64,000 nt of DNA from CAVPEW01 sp963703565 (lineage in GTDB: Bacteria > Actinomycetota > Acidimicrobiia > Acidimicrobiales > VFJN01), in assembly GCA_963703565.1 (NCBI GenBank), contig CAVPEW010000079.1, positions 4,982 to 68,981 on the forward strand, given 5' to 3'. This document shows positions 58,439 to 64,000 of the stretch, piece after piece (position 1 is the first letter of the stretch; each line of letters starts with the position of its first letter). The position numbers and the translations under genes were made by a program. The notes under the pieces were generated by a model. The model worked only from the letters and a program-made list of their open reading frames with translations, searched no databases and had not been told where the DNA came from.

Positions 58439-59727
58439 GCTGTCTCCTCGTCCTCGGTCGCGCGTCGGTAGACGTCGAGATCGATGACCGGGTCCGCGCC
58501 GTCGCTGCCGAGCAGCTCGGCCGCGAGCGCGAGAGCGGCGTTCGACGGCGGCCGGTTCGCCTTCCGCTTGCATGGCTTGCCGGTCGAGAACGCGTCGAGG
58601 ACCACGTTCTCGAGCGCGGTGGTGTGCTCGGGGAGCCGGACCGTGCGCTGCGCTCCCCGCGGCGCGAGGACGTGCGTGGCGACCACGGCGCCGCGTGCGT
58701 GGACAGTGATCTGCTCAGCGCCGAGCCGCCAACGGATCTGCACGTGACCGCCGACGAGGCCGGGCGGGACCGAGTAGCGGTTGCCCCACAACGACACGAG
58801 CGCGTTGGCGGCGACGGTGCGGACCTCGAGCACCTCGGCCGGGTAGGGCCGCTCCGGCAACGCGAGAAGCCGTTCCGCGTCGGCGAGGGCGCCGACCGTC
58901 GACTCACCACGCCGACGGGCGTCGGCGATCGTCGTGCAGAACCGATCAGCGCTCGCCTGTGCCTCCGCCGGCGAGCCGACCCGGGCGGTGCGCCACCACC
59001 GTCGGGTGAGGAAGTCGATGTTCTTCTCGACGACGCCCTTGCGGTTGCCGTGCCGCGGCGGACACGGATCCACGCCCACGCCGTAGTGCTTCGCGACCGG
59101 CGCGAACGATCGTTGGATGCGACCGGTGTTCGGGTTGATCACCGTCGCCATCTGATCGACCCGCCACCGGCGAGCGGTGCCGCCCAGCCGGCGGAGGATC
59201 TCGTCGATGCCGACAACGAGATGGGCCTGGTCATCCGCGTCGGAGAACCACGCCCGGAACCGGCTCGAGTGCGCCAACGCGCCGACCAGCACGTAGGCCT
59301 TCGAGCCCCACGGCGTGTCATCCAGCTCGAGCCAGTCCCACTGGATCTCCTCGCCCGCCGGGTGCTCGATGTCGACATGCGCCCGCCCGTTGCTCGCCGA
59401 GCACGGCTCGCAGTGCGGGCGCAGCCGGCGATCAAGGAGCTGGCGGGTGAAGGTCTGGTAGCTGCGCGCGTAGCCGAGCGCGGCGACCTCGTCGAACAAC
59501 GTGGTCGCCCACACGTGCTGATCATCAGCGAGCCGCTGACGCACATAGGGCTCGAACGCGTCGAACACGTCAGGCTCGGCGCGCTCGCGCACGCCGAGCG
59601 CGCGCTCTCCGGACAGGTAGCCGCGGACCGTCTTGCGGTCACGGCCGACATGACGGGCGATGGCCGAGATGGTCCAACCCCGCTTCCTCAACGATGTGAT
59701 CTCCACGTCTTCCTCTGGTGTCAGCAT
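58435..59727 (-). CDS. istA: IS21 transposase IstA
   Basis: A 430-residue DDE transposase. N-terminal helix-turn-helix: MLTPEEDVEITSLRKRGW and SAIARHVGRDRKTVRGYL. The catalytic core runs from EEIQWDWLELDDTPWG through MATVINPNTGRIQRSF to RKGVVEKNIDFLTRRWW with the Glu. ATG 59727 is the natural start; the frame is open upstream but that lies in the IS end. Appears intact. Confidence 0.92.
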   Translation of the reverse strand: MLTPEEDVEITSLRKRGWTISAIARHVGRDRKTVRGYLSGERALGVRERAEPDVFDAFEPYVRQRLADDQHVWATTLFDEVAALGYARSYQTFTRQLLDRRLRPHCEPCSASNGRAHVDIEHPAGEEIQWDWLELDDTPWGSKAYVLVGALAHSSRFRAWFSDADDQAHLVVGIDEILRRLGGTARRWRVDQMATVINPNTGRIQRSFAPVAKHYGVGVDPCPPRHGNRKGVVEKNIDFLTRRWWRTARVGSPAEAQASADRFCTTIADARRRGESTVGALADAERLLALPERPYPAEVLEVRTVAANALVSLWGNRYSVPPGLVGGHVQIRWRLGAEQITVHARGAVVATHVLAPRGAQRTVRLPEHTTALENVVLDAFSTGKPCKRKANRPPSNAALALAAELLGSDGADPVIDLDVYRRATEDEETA

Positions 59728-59901
59728 CGAGACGGGGCTCCTCTCGCCGGCCGGTGTGGTCTCGTCGACCACCAGCCTCGGGAGGAGCCCCACCCCTACG
59801 AGCGGATGCTCAGAGGTGGGAATTTCAGTGAGCAGGTCTGGGGAGTTCCGCGTGAGCGTGGTCAGCCCTCGCGAGACAACGCCAGACACAAGTCGTCAGC
59901 G

Positions 59902-59945
59902 CCCTCTCAAGGTGGCGGCACAGGTTCGAATCCCGTTGGGGGTGC
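59902..59945 (+). repeat. Right copy of the tRNA-Glu 3'-end repeat (att-like)
   Basis: A partial tRNA-Glu, from the anticodon loop to the 3' end, with one base changed (A at 59922). It cannot fold as a full tRNA. It lies 37 nt beyond the IS21 right end and should not be annotated as a tRNA gene. Confidence 0.85.
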
Positions 59946-60247
59946 TCAATCTTCGGGGGTCCGGATCGAGATCCCTGGGCCCTCGGACGGGAGGTCCCCA
60001 CGAGCTGGTCTCTCGGGGGAGGCGGTAGCGGATGTCGGGCTGTCGGGCCGCGCACGGTGCAGCTCAGACGAGCGGACGCCATCGAGGGCAGCCGAGGTGG
60101 TGGCCGTGACGAGGTATCGCGTTCTCGGTCACCGTTCGATCCCGCCCAACGCCGTGGAGGACTACCGCTTCGGGGTCGATCCAGTGCCGTGTCGGGCAAC
60201 GTTCGCGGATGGGAACCCTTCGTGGGATGGGGCGGTAGCTTGTCCCG
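59946..60247. other. Gene-free stretch between the island edge and arsR
   Basis: About 300 bp with no coding sequence that I can support. Possible short ORFs here are arginine-rich and overlap in several frames. Confidence 0.5.
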
Positions 60248-60631
60248 TCAGCCCGCCTTGCGGCGCCGGGATCGGGAGCTCGTCGCCGGGGGCTCGTTGA
60301 CGAAGTCGAGGCCTTCGAGCTCCTCGAGCAGGTCCCGGGTCTCGGTCAGTGAGCTGGTCAGGATCGCCTTGGCGACTTCGAGGAGCTGAAAGATCCGCGG
60401 TTCGGACACCGAGTAGATGACCGACGCGCCGACCTTGCGGGATCGGACCAGGTTGGCGTGGCGGAGCACCGCCAGTTGTTGGGACAGGTGCGAGGGTTCG
60501 ATTCCGACTTCGGGGATGAGCTCGTTGACGGGCCGCTCCCCTTCACGGAGGACCTCGAGCACACGGATCCGGGCGGGGTGACCGAGCGTCTTGAAGAACT
60601 CGGCCTTCACTTGGTAGATCGGGCGGGTCAC
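60248..60631 (-). CDS. ArsR/SmtB-family transcriptional regulator
   Basis: A 127-residue winged-helix repressor. The HTH region is EVGIEPSHLSQQLAVLRHANLV followed by the wing RSRKVGASVIYSVSE. The opening, YQVKAEFFKTLGHPARIRVL, is typical. No ELCVCDL metal-site motif is present (the corresponding part reads NELIPEVGIEP), so metal sensing via that site is unlikely. GTG 60631 has a perfect palindrome 21-48 bp upstream, probably its operator. The SulP-type transporter nearby is a possible target, as in other ArsR-SulP pairs. Confidence 0.88.
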   Translation of the reverse strand: MTRPIYQVKAEFFKTLGHPARIRVLEVLREGERPVNELIPEVGIEPSHLSQQLAVLRHANLVRSRKVGASVIYSVSEPRIFQLLEVAKAILTSSLTETRDLLEELEGLDFVNEPPATSSRSRRRKAG

Positions 60632-60651
60632 CCTGCAGCCTCCTGGCGTCC

Positions 60652-60679
60652 AGTTGACGAAATCATACTCTCGTCAACT
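60652..60679. promoter_or_regulatory. Palindromic operator of the ArsR-family gene
   Basis: AGTTGACGA (60652-60660) and TCGTCAACT (60671-60679) form a perfect 9-bp inverted repeat around AATCATACTC, upstream of arsR on the reverse strand. The AT-richer core differs from the surroundings. Size and position fit an ArsR dimer site overlapping its own promoter. Confidence 0.65.
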
Positions 60680-60870
60680 TCTCGGCTGGTGCTTGTGCGC
60701 CCCGAGCGGAGTCATCATGATCCCGTCGCGCGGGCCGCCGAACAGGCCGGGACGATCGCGATCGCAGCGCTGGTGTCGAGCTCCCTGAGCTGCTCAGCTA
60801 CTAACATGCCTCTTCTTGATTGATGAATCCATCACTTCGTCATAGCCAGATGACAGCGGGGAGAGGCACC

Positions 60871-62676
60871 GTGCGAGCGACGACGTCGAACGAGAAGCTG
60901 CGTGATTGGGTGAACGACTGGGCCAGCGTCCTGCGGCCCTCATCGATCCACTGGTGCGATGGCTCGGCGGAGGAGTACGAGTCGTTGTGCGAGACGCTGG
61001 TCGCAGCTGGCACGTTCACCAAGCTAAGCGAAGCGAAGCGGCCGGCGAGTTACCTCGCGCTGTCCGACCCTGGTGATGTTGCCCGGGTCGAGGATCGGAC
61101 CTTCATCTGCTCCGGGCGGCAGATCGACGCCGGCCCGACGAACAACTGGCGACAGCCCGCGCAGATGAAGCAGGTGATGCGGGACCTCTACGCCGGTGCG
61201 ATGCAGGGCCGGACGATGTACGTCGTCCCCTTCTCCATGGGTCCGCTGGGGTCCCCGATAGCGCACATCGGTGTGCAGCTGACCGACTCCGCGTACGTGG
61301 CTGCCTCCATGCGGATCATGACCCGCATGGGCCAAGGTGCCCTCGACGTGCTCGGTGACGGCGACTGGGTCCCGTGCGTCCACTCCGTCGGGCACCCGCT
61401 AGTGGACAAGGCCGGGAACAGCGTCGAGGACGTCCCGTGGCCCTGTGACGCCGACAACAAGTACATCACCCACTTCCCCGAGACCCGCGAGATCTGGTCC
61501 TACGGCTCTGGGTACGGCGGCAACGCTCTGCTGGGCAAGAAGTGCTTCGCTCTCCGGATCGCGTCCACGATGGCCCGCGATGAGGGCTGGATGGCCGAGC
61601 ACATGCTCATCGTCGGCATCACGAACCCCGAAGGCGAGAAGACCTACGTCGCGGCCGCGTTCCCGTCGGCCTGCGGGAAGACGAACATGGCGATGCTCAT
61701 CCCGACGTTGCCCGGGTGGAAGTGCGAGACGATCGGTGACGACATCGCCTGGATGAAGCTCGGGGCGGACGGGCGCCTGTATGCGATCAACCCCGAAGCT
61801 GGCTTCTTCGGTGTCGCGCCCGGCACCGGTGCCGACACCAACCCCAACGCGATCGCGACGCTCACGAACAACAGCATCTTCACCAACGTCGCCCTCACTG
61901 ACGACGGTGACGTCTGGTGGGAGGGCCTCACCGATGACCAACACGCGCACCTCATCGACTGGAAGGGCCGCGACTGGACCCCAACCTCCGACGACCCGGC
62001 AGCGCATCCCAACGCCCGGTTCACCGCCCCCGCCGCGCAGTGCCCGTCGATCGACCCGGCCTGGGAGGACCCCGACGGCGTCCCGATCTCGGCGATCCTG
62101 TTCGGCGGCCGTCGGGCCACGAACGTGCCATTGGTGACCGAGGCCTTCGACTGGGACCACGGCACGTTCCTCGGGTCGATCATGAGCTCGGAGAAGACCG
62201 CTGCCGCCGCCGGTGTGGTTGGTGAAGTCCGGTTCGACCCGTTCGCGATGCTCCCGTTCATGGGGTACAACGCGGGCGACTACATGCAGCACTGGCTCGA
62301 CATCGGCAGGGCCACCGATCCCGACAAGCTCCCGCGCCTCTACTGGGTGAACTGGTTCCGCAAGGACGACGAGGGCAAGTTCCTCTGGCCCGGCTACGGG
62401 GAGAACAGCCGGGTGCTCAAGTGGGTCATCGACCGCATCCACGGGCGTGCGACCGCAGTCGACACCGCGATCGGCCGTGTCCCGGCCATTGACGAGCTCG
62501 ACCTGGACGGCCTCGACCTGGCACCTACAACGATCACCGAGCTCCTCGCGGTCGACAACGAGGCATGGCGAGCGGAGATCCCGCTCATCGAGGACCACTT
62601 CCGCGCCATCGGTGAGCGGCTCCCGTACCTGCTGTCGGACCAGCTCGCCGAGCTCGAGAAGCGCCTGAGCAGCTGA
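60871..62676 (+). CDS. pckG: Phosphoenolpyruvate carboxykinase (GTP)
   Basis: Converts oxaloacetate to PEP with GTP at the entry to gluconeogenesis. The 601-residue protein has IHWCDGSAEEYESLCETLV, RVEDRTFICS, the P-loop/catalytic Cys AAFPSACGKTNMAMLIPT, DDIAWMKLGADGRLYAINPE and VNWFRKDDEGKFLWPGYGEN. GTG 60871 has GGGAGAGG 6 nt upstream and gives the usual N-terminus; ATGs at 60820 and 60850 lack such a site. Intact. Confidence 0.95.
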   Translation: MRATTSNEKLRDWVNDWASVLRPSSIHWCDGSAEEYESLCETLVAAGTFTKLSEAKRPASYLALSDPGDVARVEDRTFICSGRQIDAGPTNNWRQPAQMKQVMRDLYAGAMQGRTMYVVPFSMGPLGSPIAHIGVQLTDSAYVAASMRIMTRMGQGALDVLGDGDWVPCVHSVGHPLVDKAGNSVEDVPWPCDADNKYITHFPETREIWSYGSGYGGNALLGKKCFALRIASTMARDEGWMAEHMLIVGITNPEGEKTYVAAAFPSACGKTNMAMLIPTLPGWKCETIGDDIAWMKLGADGRLYAINPEAGFFGVAPGTGADTNPNAIATLTNNSIFTNVALTDDGDVWWEGLTDDQHAHLIDWKGRDWTPTSDDPAAHPNARFTAPAAQCPSIDPAWEDPDGVPISAILFGGRRATNVPLVTEAFDWDHGTFLGSIMSSEKTAAAAGVVGEVRFDPFAMLPFMGYNAGDYMQHWLDIGRATDPDKLPRLYWVNWFRKDDEGKFLWPGYGENSRVLKWVIDRIHGRATAVDTAIGRVPAIDELDLDGLDLAPTTITELLAVDNEAWRAEIPLIEDHFRAIGERLPYLLSDQLAELEKRLSS

Positions 62677-62927
62677 GGACTCGCGCGGACAGGCACAGAA
62701 CGAAAACATCCACCGGTCGTCGGTGCGGCCCGCCTCGCTCGATGGGTCGCTGCACAAGGTGCCCACGGCCACCGTCATCAGCGGCCGACTCCTCGACTGG
62801 CGCGACCGATGGAGCCCAGCGTGACCCCTACCCGCTCGCCCCCCAAGGACTCGCGCGGGCCGCAAGCCGCGTCAGGTGACCTTGGTAGAGGGGCCGTCGT
62901 GGACACCCTCACGCCGTCCGCGGGCGA

Positions 62928-64000
62928 TCACCCTGTCGGACAGCCGTGCTCGATCCGCGCGACGTGCAGCCGGGCATGGGCCACGGCCGCGTCGAGGTCC
63001 GCAAGGAGGTGCCGTTCGTCCGCCAGGTGCGACAACGCCCCGACGGCTTCGAGCAGGCGGCGGTGCGGCTCCTTGGCTCCCTTCACCAGGACCGTGATGC
63101 CGCGACCCTCGAGCTCTTCGATGATCTCCCCGAGTGCCTGGGCCCCGGTGGCGTCGAGCACCGACAGGTCGGGCAGCCGCAAGATCACCACTCGGACATC
63201 GCCGACGGCGATCAGCTCGTGGAGGAACCGCTGAGCTGCGCCGAAGAACAGGGCGCCGTCCAGCCGATAAGCGACGATGTGCTCGTGCAGCAGCCGATGT
63301 TCGTCCTCGGTCCCGACCTCGGTCGGGACCGGGACCGGCGAGCGGGTCACCGAGGCGGCGAGAGCGACCTGGCGCAGGGCCAGCACGGCAGCGATGGCGA
63401 TGCCGATCTCCACCGCCAGGATCAGATCGAAGGCGATGGTCGCCCCGGCCGTGGCCACCAACACCAGCGCGTCGGATCGGGTCGAGCGCAGCACCCCTCG
63501 CACGTTGCGGAGGTCGACCATGCGCACCGCCGTCACCATCAACACCCCAGCGAGCGCAGCGAGCGGGATCCGGGCGACGGTGGACCCGCCGACGTACACC
63601 ACGACCAGCAACACACCGGCGTGAACGATCGCCGACAGGCGCGTCCGGGCGCCTGCCCGCACGTTCACCGCCGTGCGCGCGATCGCCCCGGTCGCGGGCA
63701 TCCCCCCGAAGATGGGCGCGACCACGTTGGCCAGGCCCTGCCCGAACAGCTCCCTGTCAGGGTCGTGCCGCGGACCGTCGGCCATCCCGTCGGCCACCTT
63801 GGCCGACAGCAGGCTCTCCAATGCCGCGAGTGCGGCGACCGCCAACGCCGCGCTGAACAGCTCACTGACGTTCGACACGCCGAGCCTCGGGCAACGACGG
63901 CGCGGGCAGCGACGACGGCAGCGAGCCGATCCGAGTCACATCGAGATCGGTCAGCTCGGCCAACCCCGTGGCCGCCACCACCGCCAACAACGACACGGGA
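62928..64000 (-). CDS. SulP-family anion transporter with STAS domain (5' part outside window, frameshifted)
   Basis: The C-terminal part of a SulP transporter. Membrane segments include FSAALAVAALAALESLLSA, AIVHAGVLLVVVYVGG and ILAVEIGIAIAAVLALRQV; the STAS domain carries VVILRLPDLSVLDATGAQAL. The sequence from the window edge (AVVAATGLAELTDLDVTRIG, PSSLPAPSLPEA) is in another frame and meets the main frame at about 63885, so one more single-base error is likely there. Substrate may be sulfate, bicarbonate or another anion. It ends 250 nt from pckG, convergently. Confidence 0.88.

Larger units (their letters stand above)
57592..59864 (-). mobile_element. IS21-family insertion sequence
   Basis: istA and istB lie in the usual order on the reverse strand. 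The ends match: left TGACGCCGCTCGC then GAAATTCCCCAG, right (reverse complement) TGACCACGCTCAC then GGAACTCCCCAG, and each end has a second internal copy of GAAATTCCC (57629 and 59818), the multiple terminal repeats expected of IS21. The ends have TG...CA. No clear target-site duplication is seen (CACGG versus GCCCT). Confidence 0.85.
56449..59945. mobile_element. Small genomic insertion at tRNA-Glu, bounded by tRNA 3'-end repeats
   Basis: The 3.45-kb segment between the two copies of the tRNA-Glu 3' end contains a truncated hypothetical gene, an IS3-type remnant and a complete-looking IS21-family element, and nothing that resembles housekeeping genes. No integrase is visible, so it may be the eroded remainder of a larger island whose integrase gene was lost, perhaps by the IS insertions. 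Confidence 0.6.

Noticed and set aside
58340..58445. Programmed frameshifting in istB
   Set aside because: IS21 elements do not need a frameshift within istB, no slippery heptamer is evident, and similar single-base breaks occur in many unrelated genes here.
59902..59945. A second tRNA-Glu gene
   Set aside because: Only the 3' half is present; there is no acceptor 5' strand or D-arm.
56449..59945. Prophage or defence island
   Set aside because: No phage structural, integrase, toxin or restriction genes were found; only IS material and a gene fragment.
1..64000. CRISPR array or rRNA genes
   Set aside because: No regularly spaced repeats with unique spacers and no rRNA-like sequence were seen.

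Overview
The window looks like a chromosomal segment of a high-GC actinobacterium, most likely of the class Acidimicrobiia (inference). The reasons are very high GC, heavy use of GTG and TTG starts, NTGA stop/start overlaps, an F420-type LLM oxidoreductase, the mycobacterial-type serC, a PASTA-domain Ser/Thr kinase, GatCAB-based tRNA amidation, and many genes whose -10 hexamer lies only 6-9 nt upstream of the start codon, as expected for leaderless mRNAs.

Layout. 1-5.9 kb: PHP protein, rsgA, ychF, a DUF192 protein, rsmI, galT, methyltransferase. 5.9-13.1 kb: a membrane/AAA cluster (polytopic membrane protein, DUF4129, DUF4350, MoxR ATPase, DUF58/VWA, SpoIIM-like, RDD). 13.1-19.6 kb: cysteine desulfurase plus mnmA (tRNA 2-thiouridine), a MetE-like protein, ligA. 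19.5-26.4 kb: PASTA kinase, SDR, gatCAB. 26.4-51 kb: a branched-chain amino acid supercluster, ilvD, ilvBNC, leuA, leuCD (opposite strand with greA), leuB-ilvE-cimA, interspersed with serC, serA, an aspartate-type aminotransferase, a disrupted S9 peptidase, and a sigma/anti-sigma/anti-anti-sigma set. 51-56.5 kb: gltX, tRNA-Gln, amt with a winged-helix gene, tRNA-Glu. 56.4-59.9 kb: a small insertion bounded by a 44-nt duplication of the tRNA-Glu 3' end and holding an IS3 remnant cut by an IS21-family element. 60-64 kb: ArsR with a palindromic operator, GTP-type PEP carboxykinase, SulP transporter (runs off the edge).

The main biological signal is three separate transcription attenuators, in front of ilvBNC, leuA and leuB-ilvE-cimA. 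Each has the same plan: a promoter whose -10 lies 6-8 nt before a GTG, a 10-20 codon leader peptide rich in the end-product amino acids (LLVV; LLLL; VVL..V.II), a hairpin starting at the leader stop codon, then a terminator. The controlled operons therefore match the codons sensed. cimA indicates that isoleucine can be made through citramalate.

A second strong signal concerns sequence quality. At least ten conserved genes or RNAs carry a single-base frame error or equivalent lesion: ychF, moxR, the cysteine desulfurase, ligA, gatA, the S9 peptidase (two lesions), the sigma factor, istB, sulP and tRNA-Gln. Several sit in G or C runs and several hit essential genes, so assembly or read error is the simplest explanation. 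Apparent fusions and pseudogenes here should be read with that in mind.
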